Assembly: GCF_025452235.1 (NCBI RefSeq)
Contig: NZ_CP104965.1
Location: 3,778,501-3,842,500 of the forward strand
Source: Devosia neptuniae
GTDB taxonomy: Bacteria; Pseudomonadota; Alphaproteobacteria; Rhizobiales; Devosiaceae
Direction of reading: 5' to 3'
DNA length: 64,000 bases
This document shows positions 7,485-16,050 of the stretch, one piece after another. The position numbers and the translations under genes are program-made. The notes beneath the pieces are model-generated. The model saw only the letters and a list, made by a program, of their open reading frames with translations. It made no database searches and was not told where the DNA came from. Numbering within the stretch: position 1 is the stretch's first letter; each line of letters starts with the position of its first letter.

Positions 7485-8296
7485 GCCGCCGTCTTCGCTC
7501 CGATATGGTGGCGGCCGATGGGTACGATCATGGGGGTGTCGGAGATGGGGTCGATGACCACGCGGGAGGCCATGCCGAAGATTTCGGCGACGATGGCTTC
7601 GGTCATGACTTCGGAGGGCCTGCCTTCGGCCACGAGGCGGCCGGCTTTCATGGCAACGATGTGGTCGGCATAGCGGCAGGCCAGGTTCAGGTCGTGCAGC
7701 ACGACGACGATTGTGCGGCCATTGTTGCGGACCAGATCGGTCAGCAGGTCGAGGACTTCGACCTGGTGGTTGATGTCGAGGAAGGTGGTCGGCTCGTCGA
7801 GCAGCAGCAGATCGGTTTGCTGGGCCAAGGCCATGGCGATCCAGACGCGCTGGCGCTGGCCGCCGGAGAGCTCGTCGACGGGGCGATCAGCCAGTTCGAG
7901 CGTGTCGGTGGCGCGCAGGGCTTCGGCGACCGCAGCGTCATCCTCGGGGGTCCAGCGGCGGAACCAGCCTTGATGGGGATAGCGGCCACGGCCGACCAGA
8001 TCGGCAACGACGATGGCGTCGGGGGCGATGGGCGATTGCGGCAGCACGCCGAGGATGGTCGCGACTTCGCGGGTCGGCATGGTGTGGATGGGCTTGCCAT
8101 CGAGATAGACCGCGCCGCGCGTGGGCGCCAGCAGCCGGGCCATGCCGCGTAGCACGGTGGACTTGCCGCAGGCATTGGCGCCGACAATGACCGTGAGCTT
8201 GCCGGGCGGAATGGCCAGGTTGAAATCGGACACGACCTGGCGGTCGCCATAGCCCAGATCCATGCCGGCGGCGATAAATTGGTGTTCAGCGGACAT
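7481..8296 (-). CDS. Iron-siderophore type ABC transporter, ATP-binding protein
   Basis: Protein of 271 aa, the energising subunit of a FepC/FecE-type importer at the inner membrane. Walker A is GANACGKST (about residues 38-46). The signature is LSGGQRQRVWIAMALAQ, and Walker B is LLLDEPTTFLD followed by the VVVLHDLNLA switch His. It is the last gene of a five-gene minus-strand operon (two binding proteins, two permeases, ATPase), 15 nt after the preceding permease gene. Substrates of this class are ferric siderophores, heme or cobalamin; an iron chelate is most likely. Confidence 0.93.
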   Translation of the reverse strand: MSAEHQFIAAGMDLGYGDRQVVSDFNLAIPPGKLTVIVGANACGKSTVLRGMARLLAPTRGAVYLDGKPIHTMPTREVATILGVLPQSPIAPDAIVVADLVGRGRYPHQGWFRRWTPEDDAAVAEALRATDTLELADRPVDELSGGQRQRVWIAMALAQQTDLLLLDEPTTFLDINHQVEVLDLLTDLVRNNGRTIVVVLHDLNLACRYADHIVAMKAGRLVAEGRPSEVMTEAIVAEIFGMASRVVIDPISDTPMIVPIGRHHIGAKTAA

Positions 8297-8311
8297 GTGT
8301 GTCTCCCGGCA

Positions 8312-9367
8312 TTAGTTGACCCGGCCTGCCCGATTGGATGCGATGAGCAGCCAGAGCAGGAACAGCGCCCCGAAAACGCCGGTGACGACGCCGACGGGCA
8401 ATTGAATGGATGGCAATGCGTGTTGGGCGACCATGTCGGACCCCAGCATGACCAGCGCGCCGACCAGCGCGGCTTGCAGGAAGCCATTGCCGGCGCCGTT
8501 GAGCAGGCGGCGGGCAATCGGGCCGGCGACGAAGGCGACAAAGCTTACCGGGCCGACGGCGGCGGTGGCAAAGGCGGCGTAGCCGACGGCGGCCAGGATC
8601 AGGCCCAGCCGGGAGAATTCGACGCGGGCGCCGAGCGCGGTGGCGGTGTCGTCGCCCAATTGCATGGCGTCGAGCGTGCGCACCAATGCGATGGTCAGCG
8701 GGATGAGCACGACGAGCGCCATGGCGAGCGGGTAGATATCGCCGGGATTGGCGGCGTTGAGGCTGCCGATCAGCCAGGCCAGGGCTTGCTGGACTTCGAA
8801 CAGGCGGGCCCGCGTGAAGAGATAGGACATGACGGCGCCCATGATGGCGGCCATGCCGATGCCGATCAGCACCACGCGATAGGCGGTGACGCCATTGCGC
8901 CAGGCGAGGCCATAGATGGCCAGAGCCGTCAGCACAGCACCGGCAAAGGCGCCGACCGAAACCCAGAGCCCGGACAGGCCCAGCACGATAATGCAGAACA
9001 CGGCCGAGGCGCTGGCGCCGTGTGAGATACCGATAATGTCGGGGCTGGCCAATGGGTTACGCAGCAATGTTTGGAAAATGATTCCGGACAAAGCGAAGGA
9101 CATGCCGGTGAGCACGGCCAGCACGGCGCGTGGGACGCGCACATTGAGCACGATGAAATCGACGCCCTTGTTGACCTCGCCGGTCAGCGGGGAAAGCAGC
9201 GAGCGCAACACATCGAGCGGGACGACGGGGAAATCGCCGAGATAGAGTGCGAGCGCGAAGGCCAGGGCTAGCGCGACGGCAAGGCCCACCGTGACGTTGC
9301 GCCGGCGGGTGGCGAGGCGGCCGCGAATGGCATGGACCGCTGCGGATGGGGCGGGGGCGATACTCAT
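8312..9367 (-). CDS. FecCD family ABC permease (second permease)
   Basis: Protein of 351 aa with eight to ten membrane segments, the usual length for FepG/FecD-type permeases. Conserved blocks include RVPRAVLAVLTGMSFALSG near residue 75, NPLASPDIIGISHGA near 110, and VGPVSFVAFVAGPIARRLL near 275. The last precedes the cytoplasmic ATPase-contact loop. The start codon overlaps the stop of the upstream permease by four bases (ATGA type), which implies translational coupling and a heterodimeric channel. Confidence 0.93.
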   Translation of the reverse strand: MSIAPAPSAAVHAIRGRLATRRRNVTVGLAVALALAFALALYLGDFPVVPLDVLRSLLSPLTGEVNKGVDFIVLNVRVPRAVLAVLTGMSFALSGIIFQTLLRNPLASPDIIGISHGASASAVFCIIVLGLSGLWVSVGAFAGAVLTALAIYGLAWRNGVTAYRVVLIGIGMAAIMGAVMSYLFTRARLFEVQQALAWLIGSLNAANPGDIYPLAMALVVLIPLTIALVRTLDAMQLGDDTATALGARVEFSRLGLILAAVGYAAFATAAVGPVSFVAFVAGPIARRLLNGAGNGFLQAALVGALVMLGSDMVAQHALPSIQLPVGVVTGVFGALFLLWLLIASNRAGRVN

Positions 9368-10395
9368 AGCGAGGCGAGCTTGCGGCGGCGCACCAGCGCG
9401 ATGAAGAAGGGCGCGCCGAGAAAGGCGGTGACGATGCCGACCTGCACTTCGCCGGGCGGGGCGAGGACGCGCCCCAGCACATCGGCGCCGAGCAGCAGAA
9501 TCGGCGCCAGCAGCATGGAATAGGGCAATATCCAGCGGTAATTCGGGCCGGTTATCGCGCGCGCCACATGGGGCACGGTGAGACCGACAAAGGCGATGGG
9601 GCCGGCGGCGGCAGTAGAGGCGCCGGCCAGGACCACGGCGGCAAGGCCGGCAATGGCGCGGGAGAGGCCTATGCGCTGGCCCAAGGCGCGGGCGACATCT
9701 TCGCCCATGGAGAGGCCATCGAGCAGGCGGGCGGAGGCCAGAGCCAGCACGATGCCGACGGCGAGGAAGGGCGCGACCTGGATGACGATATCCATGTTGC
9801 GGCCGGCCAGCGACCCAACCTGCCAGAAGCGGACCTCATCGAGCGTGCGGGGGCTGGTGAGCAGGATGGCGCTGATGACCGATTGCAGCGCCGCCGTCAT
9901 GGCCGCGCCAGCCAGCGCCAGTTTGATCGGCGTGGCGCCTTCCCGGCCCAGCGAGGCGACGGCGTAAACAATCAGCATAGCCGCCCCTGCCCCGGCAAAG
10001 GCCAACCAGACATAGATGCTGAGCTGGCTGATGCCCAGGATGGCGACGCCCAGCACGACAAAGAGCGCAGCGCCGGCGTGGATGCCCAGGATGGATGGAT
10101 CGGCCAGCGGATTGCGGGTGGCGCCTTGCAGTACGGCACCGGCCAGGCCCAAAGCGGCGCCGACCAATAAGCCGATCACTGTGCGCGGCAGTCGCAATTC
10201 CCAGATGATGCGGTGATCGGTGGAGTCGGGATTGTAGGCGGTCAGGGCCGCCCAGACAGTGTCGAGGGTCACGGGTCGGGCGCCGACGGTGATCGACAGG
10301 AAGGCGACGCACAGCACGATGGCCACGAGCCCGAGGAGGCCGAGCAGGAGAGGCACGCCGCGGCGGGCGTCGAATGTCGGCGCGGAAACGGTCAT
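9364..10395 (-). CDS. FecCD family ABC permease (first permease)
   Basis: Protein of 343 aa from the ATG at 10395, which overlaps the binding-protein stop by four bases; the frame is open to 10497 but that is antisense-like sequence inside the preceding gene. It has eight to ten membrane segments. Family blocks are LRLPRTVIGLLVGAALGLAG (about residues 70-89), NPLADPSILGIHAGA, and GPIAFVGLTVPHVARAITG near residue 260. It pairs with the second permease to form the transmembrane channel of the iron-chelate importer. Confidence 0.93.
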   Translation of the reverse strand: MTVSAPTFDARRGVPLLLGLLGLVAIVLCVAFLSITVGARPVTLDTVWAALTAYNPDSTDHRIIWELRLPRTVIGLLVGAALGLAGAVLQGATRNPLADPSILGIHAGAALFVVLGVAILGISQLSIYVWLAFAGAGAAMLIVYAVASLGREGATPIKLALAGAAMTAALQSVISAILLTSPRTLDEVRFWQVGSLAGRNMDIVIQVAPFLAVGIVLALASARLLDGLSMGEDVARALGQRIGLSRAIAGLAAVVLAGASTAAAGPIAFVGLTVPHVARAITGPNYRWILPYSMLLAPILLLGADVLGRVLAPPGEVQVGIVTAFLGAPFFIALVRRRKLASL

Positions 10396-11354
10396 TGCGC
10401 GGTGGTCAGGTTCTCGTCGGCGGCCGCGACCACGGCGGTGAGCTTGTCCAACTCGCCGGCGTAAGCACTGTAATTGCGCAGCCAATAGGCCGGCCATTCG
10501 CCGATGGCGCCGGCCGCGGCGGCTTTCATGGCGGTCCAGGTGGGCTTAGCCTCGGCGCTGGCGCGATTGGTCGGCTTGCGATTGTCGATCAGGATTATGT
10601 CGGGCTGGTAGGTGTCGGAGCGTTCCCAGCTGACGGTTTCCCAATAGCCGCTATCGGGGTTGAGCCCGGTTTTGAGGAAGCCCAGGCCCCAGCGCTTGAG
10701 ATCCATCAATTCGGCGGAGCCTTCGGGCGCGGCAACCCATAGCCCGTCATCGCCGGCCCATACGGCCAGGGCGGTCAGATTTGGCTTGGCTTTGGCGGCG
10801 GCGGAGAAGGCGTCGCGGGCGCGCTCGAAATTGGCTTTGGCAGCAGCGATTGCGGGGGTCGACAGATCGGCGCCGAAGCTCGTGGCGAGCTTCTCGTATT
10901 CTTCGATCAGGCCGACGACGCTATCGAGCTGGGCCGGGCCGGTGACCGGGGCCAGGGCGCGCAGCTGGCCATCCTGGCCCGTGACGGCAGGGCCGCCGCC
11001 CCATTCGCGGTCGCCGGGCCAATATTCGGCAATCACCAGGTCGGGTTGCAGCATGGCGGCTTTTTCGATGTCGACTTCGTTATAGGCGACGCCGACCATT
11101 TCGATGCCGGTGAGATCGAGCCCCTGCAGCGCCCGCGATTCCTGGGGCTGGCTGCTGGCGATGATGCCGACGGGGCGGATGCCCAGGGGAATGAGCGCGG
11201 CGGCGGCGTCCTCGGTGGCGATAATGCGCTGGGGTACGGCGTCGAGCGTGATCGTTTCGCCGGCGCCATCGGTATAGGTCCAGGACTCGGCATGGGCCGC
11301 CAGGGGCGACGCCGCGAGCACGAGGGCGAGCAGGGTCTTGAGCGCGGTGTGCAT
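10392..11354 (-). CDS. Iron-siderophore ABC binding protein, copy 1
   Basis: Protein of 320 aa. Residues 1-22 are a signal peptide ending in AAHA, so it is periplasmic. The mature protein has the TroA/FhuD-like fold: GETITLDAVPQRIIATEDAA at the start, LIPLGIRPVGI, then EKAAMLQPDLVIAEY. It has no lipobox. It is closely similar to the gene immediately upstream throughout, including the C-terminal block WPAYWLRNYSAYAGELDKLT. The two are 3 nt apart and clearly arose by tandem duplication; both keep intact frames and signal peptides. Confidence 0.92.
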   Translation of the reverse strand: MHTALKTLLALVLAASPLAAHAESWTYTDGAGETITLDAVPQRIIATEDAAAALIPLGIRPVGIIASSQPQESRALQGLDLTGIEMVGVAYNEVDIEKAAMLQPDLVIAEYWPGDREWGGGPAVTGQDGQLRALAPVTGPAQLDSVVGLIEEYEKLATSFGADLSTPAIAAAKANFERARDAFSAAAKAKPNLTALAVWAGDDGLWVAAPEGSAELMDLKRWGLGFLKTGLNPDSGYWETVSWERSDTYQPDIILIDNRKPTNRASAEAKPTWTAMKAAAAGAIGEWPAYWLRNYSAYAGELDKLTAVVAAADENLTTAQ

Positions 11355-11357
11355 CGC

Positions 11358-12317
11358 TTACTCCGAAAGGTTCGCGTCGGCGGCTTTGATGGCTGCGGTC
11401 AGCTTGTCGAGCGCGCCGGCATAGGCGCCGTAATTGCGCAGCCAATAGGCCGGCCATTCGGTGACGGCGCCGGCAGCGGCGGCTTTGATACTGGTCCAGG
11501 TGGGCTGGGCCTGGGCGATCTGCAGCTGGGTGCTGGTGCGATTGTCCAGCATGATCAGGTCGGGTTGGTATTTGTCGGCATTTTCCCAGCTGATATTTTC
11601 GAAATAGCCGTGCTGGTCGATGGCGTCCGGCACGATGATGTCGAGGCCCCAGGTCTGGAAATCGGTGAGTTCGGAACTGCCATGCGGGGTGGCGATGTAG
11701 AGTGCATCGTTGCCGGCAAAGGCGGCCAGGGCGGTGAGGCCGGGCTTGGCTGATATGGCGGCCTTAAAGGCGTCCCGCGCGGCTTCGAAGCGGGCGCGTT
11801 CGGCAGCGATATCGGAATTGGCCAGATCGGCGCCCAGGCTTTGCGCCAGGGTTTCGTAATCCTCGATGATGGCGATGACGGATTCGCCGACGGTGACGCC
11901 GGTTATTGGCGCCAGGGCACTCAGCGGGCTATCGGGGCCGGCCAGCTTGTTGCCGCCGCTCCATTCGCCGGAGACGGGCCAATATTCGGCGACGATGAGA
12001 TCGGGCTGCAGCGCGGCAGCTTTTTCGATGTCGATTTCGCCCCAGCTCTGGCCGATGATTTCGATGCCGGTGAGGTCGAGCCCCTGCAGGGCCTTGGCAT
12101 CGGCCACGGGACTATCGGCATAAATGCCGACCGGGCGAATGCCGAGCGGGATCAGCCCGGCTGCCGCGTCCTGGCTGGCGATGATGCGGGCGGGAATGGC
12201 GTCGAGCGTGACCGTCTTGCCGGTGCCATCGGTATAGCTCCAGCCGGCCGCGAAAGCGGTGGCAGACAGCGACAGGAACAGCGCCAGGAGAGCGAGGCGC
12301 AACGAGACTCTGATCAT
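11358..12317 (-). CDS. Iron-siderophore ABC binding protein, copy 2
   Basis: Protein of 319 aa and the first gene of the operon. The signal peptide ends in TAFA at about residue 23. The mature domain parallels copy 1: GKTVTLDAIPARIIASQDAA, LIPLGIRPVGI, EKAAALQPDLIVAEY, and WPAYWLRNYGAYAGALDKLT. The central part (about residues 90-240) differs more between the copies, which would alter the ligand pocket. A GGAG ribosome site precedes the ATG at 12317. A promoter with an overlapping palindrome lies just upstream. Confidence 0.92.
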   Translation of the reverse strand: MIRVSLRLALLALFLSLSATAFAAGWSYTDGTGKTVTLDAIPARIIASQDAAAGLIPLGIRPVGIYADSPVADAKALQGLDLTGIEIIGQSWGEIDIEKAAALQPDLIVAEYWPVSGEWSGGNKLAGPDSPLSALAPITGVTVGESVIAIIEDYETLAQSLGADLANSDIAAERARFEAARDAFKAAISAKPGLTALAAFAGNDALYIATPHGSSELTDFQTWGLDIIVPDAIDQHGYFENISWENADKYQPDLIMLDNRTSTQLQIAQAQPTWTSIKAAAAGAVTEWPAYWLRNYGAYAGALDKLTAAIKAADANLSE

Positions 12318-12354
12318 GATCGGCAGCTCCGTCGCGTGGTGGCGAAACGGGGCT

Positions 12355-12393
12355 ACCTAACGGGCGCAAACATGAGAGGTCAAGTCATGTTTG
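12355..12393 (-). promoter_or_regulatory. Promoter with overlapping palindromic operator for the iron ABC operon
   Basis: On the minus strand, TTGACC (12378-12383) and TTAGGT (12355-12360) are spaced by 17 nt, as for a sigma-70 promoter. The -35 box lies in the centre of a perfect inverted repeat: CAAACATGA (12367-12375) and TCATGTTTG (12385-12393). This arrangement suits a repressor. It does not match the Fur box or the Irr-type ICE motif that I know, so the regulator is unidentified. Confidence 0.55.
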
Positions 12394-12396
12394 GCA

Positions 12397-12420
12397 AAAC
12401 CCGCCCGATCACGCGGGTTT
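12397..12420 (-). terminator. Possible terminator of cfa
   Basis: AAACCCGC (12397-12404) pairs with GCGGGTTT (12413-12420), and on the minus strand the stem ends in GGGTTTTG. The stem includes the cfa stop codon (12409-12411). The T-run is only four bases, so efficiency is doubtful. Confidence 0.4.
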
Positions 12421-13644
12421 GCGGTATTGGTAGATGCCGACGTCGATCGAGCCTTCGGTGAAGCCGGCCTCGCAATAGCTGAGGTAATAGACCCACTTGC
12501 GCTTGAATTCCTCGTCATAGCCGAGCGGGGCAATCATCGGCCAGCGTTCAAGGAACCGCTCGCGCCACAGCTTGAGGGTCTTGGCGTAAGACAGGCGGAA
12601 ATTCTCCACATTTTCGAGCACCAGGCCGACCTTGTCGCCGAATTCGCGCATCACCGTCTTGGTCAGCAGCATGCCGCCGGGGAAGATGTAGCGCTGGATG
12701 AAATCGGGGCCGGAACGATAGCCGTCGAAATCGGCTTCGTTGATGGTGATGGCCTGAATTGCCGCCGTACCGCCGGGCTTGAGCCGATCATGCACAGTCT
12801 GGAAATAGCTGGGCCAATTGTCCTCACCCACGGCCTCGATCATTTCGATGGAGCCGATATGGTCGAACTGGCCTTCGGTGTGACGATAATCCTCGAACAC
12901 CAGGGTGGCGAACTGGTCCAGCCCCTGCTTGGCCAAGCGCTCCTGGCCATATTTGAGCTGTTCGGCCGAGAGGGTGATGCCGCGCAGATTAGCCTTGTAG
13001 TCACGCGCGACGGTTTCGGCAAAGCCACCCCAGCCGCAGCCGATCTCGAGCACCGAGGAGCCCGCGGTAATGCCGGCCATATCGGCCACGCGGTGGTATT
13101 TGGCCAGTTGGGCTTCCTCGAGGCTTTGATCGCCGGAGGTGAAGACCGCCGAGGAATAGGTCATCGAGGGGTCGAGCCACATGCCGTAGAAGTCGTTGCC
13201 GAGATCATAGTGCTCGGCAATGTTCTTCTTGGAGCCTTCGAGCGTATTGCGGCGCGACAGATGGTAATGCAGGTCGCCGGCAGCGCGGCGGAAAAAGCCT
13301 GGATTGGCGCTTTCGAACATGTCGCGATTCTGCAGGAAGAAACGGAACAGCGCCGTCAGGTCATCGACCTCGATATCGCCGCGCATATAGGCGGCGGCAA
13401 AGCCGACCGTACCGCGCTGCATGGCTTCGGTCAGCACCTTGAAATTGTTGAGCCGCAGCACCGCGTGCTCGCCCGTTGCGGGGCTGCCGACGGTTCTGGT
13501 GCGACCATTGGGAAAAATGACGGTAATGCCGCCGTGGCGGGGATGCCCGATCAGCGCAACGCCGATGCGCTCCACGAGCCAAGATACAAAATGAGTCCAC
13601 GGCGTGGTGCCGGGGCCGGTATTCTCAACTGCTGTTTTGGTCAT
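12409..13644 (-). CDS. cfa: Cyclopropane-fatty-acyl-phospholipid synthase
   Basis: Protein of 411 aa. It adds a methylene group from S-adenosylmethionine to unsaturated acyl chains of membrane phospholipids. The N-terminal third is the lipid-interacting domain. The methyltransferase domain follows, with KNIAEHYDLGNDFY (about residue 140), the SAM motif VLEIGCGWGGFAE (about 195), IEMIEAVGEDNW (about 265) and the YIFPGGML block (about 310), all hallmarks of the CFA/mycolic acid synthase family. Length is normal. The start at 13644 lacks a strong ribosome site. It is monocistronic, with its 3' end facing the iron ABC promoter. Confidence 0.93.
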   Translation of the reverse strand: MTKTAVENTGPGTTPWTHFVSWLVERIGVALIGHPRHGGITVIFPNGRTRTVGSPATGEHAVLRLNNFKVLTEAMQRGTVGFAAAYMRGDIEVDDLTALFRFFLQNRDMFESANPGFFRRAAGDLHYHLSRRNTLEGSKKNIAEHYDLGNDFYGMWLDPSMTYSSAVFTSGDQSLEEAQLAKYHRVADMAGITAGSSVLEIGCGWGGFAETVARDYKANLRGITLSAEQLKYGQERLAKQGLDQFATLVFEDYRHTEGQFDHIGSIEMIEAVGEDNWPSYFQTVHDRLKPGGTAAIQAITINEADFDGYRSGPDFIQRYIFPGGMLLTKTVMREFGDKVGLVLENVENFRLSYAKTLKLWRERFLERWPMIAPLGYDEEFKRKWVYYLSYCEAGFTEGSIDVGIYQYRKPA

Positions 13645-13916
13645 TGAGCCGCTGGTCCAAATATCGAAAAGCTTGGCGGCGGCTCCTCAGCTGTCGCCTG
13701 AATTCAAGCGTCGGCGGCATACCTTTGAGCTACAAAACCAGTGCTTCCCAGTGCATGCCCATGACTACTTTAGCTGTCATAAATGGATATGCAAGCAGCA
13801 GTTTCAACTGGGTCACGCCGGATGGCGGGTGGGTCAAAGCACTGAAAATGCTGCTGGAGTGGGCCGAGCCACGACTCACCCGCCCTTTTCGCGGCGCTTG
13901 CTCAAAGCCATCCTTA

Positions 13917-14031
13917 CCCACGGTGTCATCCCGGCGCAGGCCGGGATCCAGGTCCGTGGTGATCAGCACACATCCAGCCCCGGGACGGCCTTCAGCATGG
14001 ATTCCGGCCTGCGCCGGAATGACACCGTGGG
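13917..14031. repeat. 115-bp intergenic palindromic element, family A
   Basis: Outer arms CCCACGGTGTCAT (13917-13929) and ATGACACCGTGGG (14019-14031) are perfect complements. Inside lie imperfect copies of the 18-bp palindromic core TTCCGGCCTGCGCCGGAA. The whole element, including its interior, recurs in opposite orientation at 21698-21796, and a core-only copy occurs at 46650. This looks like a dispersed REP-like family. The rest of the 13645-14057 gap shows no gene. Confidence 0.75.
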
Positions 14032-14057
14032 CGGTTTCAAATTCAGCGAAACGGCCG

Positions 14058-15848
14058 TCAGCCCTTGGGCCGGGCCAGGTCGGTCAGGCGGAACTGGACC
14101 TGTTCGCGGCCCTGATAATGATCGATGGAGAGGCCGCCGGCGAAGTGGAAGGCGGTGTCGGTTTCGCGCAATAGCGCATCGCCAATGGGGGTGTTGGCGG
14201 CGCGGAAGGCGATGGCTTTGAGGCGGGCGCCATCGCCCGACGTCAGGGTGAAGCTGACATGGCCGCCCTTGCCCACGATTTGGGGGAATTTGGCCCGGTG
14301 CGCGGGGAAGGCGAAGACCGGATTGGGATTGCCCGAGCCATAGGGGCCGGCCCGCTCGATATCGTGGATGAGATCGACCGTGGCGCCGCGTGCGGTAAGG
14401 GCCGCGTCGATCTTGAGCGCGGTCATGGCGCGGGCGGCGGTGACATCGAGCGAGAGCGCCTGGGCCAGGAACGAGCGGAATGGGCCGAGCTGGCCCGGCT
14501 TGATGGTGACGCCGGCCGCCATGGCGTGGCCGCCGCCCTTGGCGATGAGGCCGGTTTCGACCGCCTCGATGACGGCGCGGCCCAGATCGACGCCGGGCAT
14601 GGAGCGGCCCGAGCCGGTGCCGGTGCCGTCGGGCTGCAGGGCGATGGCGAAGGTGGGGCGTTCGAAGCGCTCGCGCAGCCGGGCGGCGATGAGGCCGACC
14701 ACGCCGGGGTGCCAATTGGCGGAGGCGAGGACCAGTACGGGCGGCCCCTCCCCGCTGCCGATTTCCATTTCGGCGACGGCGGCGGCTTCTTCGACGGCTT
14801 CGATCTCGATGCGTTGGCGTTCGGAATTGAGTTCGTCCAGCCGTGCGGCGAGGGCGAGCGCGTGATGTTCGTCATCGACCGTCAGCAATTCGGTGCCCAT
14901 GGCGGCATTGCCGATGCGGCCGCCGGCATTGATGCGCGGGCCGACGAGGAAGCCCAGGTGGTAGGGATTGAGCGGGCCGCTGACGCGAGCGGCAAGAGCC
15001 AGTGCGGCAATGCCCTTGTTGTCGCCGCGGCGGGCGACTTCGAGGCCGCGCACCACGAAAGCGCGGTTGAGGCCGACCAGAGGCACCACGTCGCAGATTG
15101 TGGCGAGGGCGACGAGATCAAGCAGCTTGAGCAGGTCGGGCAAGCCGGTGTCGCCGCGCAGACGCAGCGCGCGGTTGACGGCGACCAGCACCATGAAGGT
15201 CACGCCGGCGGCGCAGAGATAGCCCAGGCCCGAAATGTCGTCGGGCCGGTTGGGATTGACCAGCGCAGTGGCGTTGGGCAGGTCGTGATCGGACAGGTGG
15301 TGGTCGATGACCAGCACATCGGCGCCGCGGGCGCGGGCGTGGGCGATGGGGGCGTCGCTGGTGGTGCCGCAATCGAGTGTGATGATGAGGCTGGCGCCGC
15401 CATCGATCAACTTGTCCATGGCCGCGCTATTGGGGCCGTAGCCTTCGAAGATGCGGTCGGGGATGTGCACCTGCGGATTGATGCCGAAATGGTTGAGATA
15501 GCGGGCCATCAGGGCGCAGGAACAGGCGCCGTCCACGTCGTAATCGCCGAATAGGGCGATGGTTTCGTTATCGGCAATGGCCTTGGCGAGGCGATCGGCC
15601 AGGGCATCCATGGCGGTGAGCGTGGATGGGTCAGGCATCAGGCCGCGAATGGTGGGATCGAGGTGCTTTTCGGCATCCTCCAGCGTCACCTCGCGAGCGG
15701 CGATGATGCGGGCCAGGATTTCCGAAATGCCGCTGCGCTGGGCGATGGCGGTGGCCATGCGCGTGGCATTGCCATCGAGACGATCCGTCCAGGCGCGACC
15801 GGTGACCGAACGGCTGACGTCAAGAAAAGGGCGAGGCGCTTCGAGCAT
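14058..15848 (-). CDS. recJ: Single-stranded-DNA-specific exonuclease RecJ
   Basis: Protein of 596 aa, a normal length. It degrades single-stranded DNA 5' to 3' in recombinational and mismatch repair. The DHH phosphoesterase motifs are present in order: ALFGDYDVDGACSCALM (about residues 100-115), LIITLDCGTTSD, VLVIDHHLSDHD (the DHH motif, about 170-180) and a later VNPNRPDD. The DHHA1 domain carries GSGRSMPGVDL and GGGHAMAAG (about residue 425), and a C-terminal OB-like domain follows. The start at 15848 is the first Met of the frame. It is monocistronic between two palindromic intergenic elements. Confidence 0.95.
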   Translation of the reverse strand: MLEAPRPFLDVSRSVTGRAWTDRLDGNATRMATAIAQRSGISEILARIIAAREVTLEDAEKHLDPTIRGLMPDPSTLTAMDALADRLAKAIADNETIALFGDYDVDGACSCALMARYLNHFGINPQVHIPDRIFEGYGPNSAAMDKLIDGGASLIITLDCGTTSDAPIAHARARGADVLVIDHHLSDHDLPNATALVNPNRPDDISGLGYLCAAGVTFMVLVAVNRALRLRGDTGLPDLLKLLDLVALATICDVVPLVGLNRAFVVRGLEVARRGDNKGIAALALAARVSGPLNPYHLGFLVGPRINAGGRIGNAAMGTELLTVDDEHHALALAARLDELNSERQRIEIEAVEEAAAVAEMEIGSGEGPPVLVLASANWHPGVVGLIAARLRERFERPTFAIALQPDGTGTGSGRSMPGVDLGRAVIEAVETGLIAKGGGHAMAAGVTIKPGQLGPFRSFLAQALSLDVTAARAMTALKIDAALTARGATVDLIHDIERAGPYGSGNPNPVFAFPAHRAKFPQIVGKGGHVSFTLTSGDGARLKAIAFRAANTPIGDALLRETDTAFHFAGGLSIDHYQGREQVQFRLTDLARPKG

Positions 15849-15885
15849 GGGCGAGAGGTAGGCGATTTAGGGGAGCGGGGGAAGT

Positions 15886-16045
15886 CCCCTCTTCCTTCTC
15901 CCCTTGAGGGAGAAGGTGCCCCGCAGGGGCGGATGAGGGGTTCTGCGCCATCCTCAACGGTGAAGCATGGGATGGCGCAGCACCCCTCACCCTGGCCTTC
16001 CGCTGAACGCGTCAGGCCGTCCCTCTCCCTCAAGGGGAGAGGGGT
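15886..16045. repeat. Intergenic inverted repeat, family B
   Basis: A 160-bp element between glpX and recJ. The left side reads CTTCTCCCCTTGAGGGAG and then GGCGGATGAGGGG; the right side returns as CCCCTCACCC and CCCTCAAGGGGAGAGGGG. An inner stem, GCGCCATCC/GGGATGGCGC, is also visible. It resembles the element at 58751-58880. Confidence 0.65.
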
Positions 16046-16050
16046 AGGGA

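Noticed and set aside
9071..12123. Many overlapping frames opposite the iron ABC genes
   Set aside because: They are GC-rich antisense shadows with low-complexity Gly/Arg/Ala composition and no motifs.
12318..12408. Fur box, Irr ICE box or cobalamin riboswitch upstream of the iron-type ABC operon
   Set aside because: I looked for AT-rich Fur-like repeats, TTTAGAA-type motifs and B12-box sequence. Only the CAAACATGA palindrome is present, and the 91-bp gap is too short for a cobalamin riboswitch.
13604..14221. Plus-strand frames across the cfa-recJ gap
   Set aside because: They cross the family A palindromic element and the 3' end of recJ, and have no ribosome site or family similarity.
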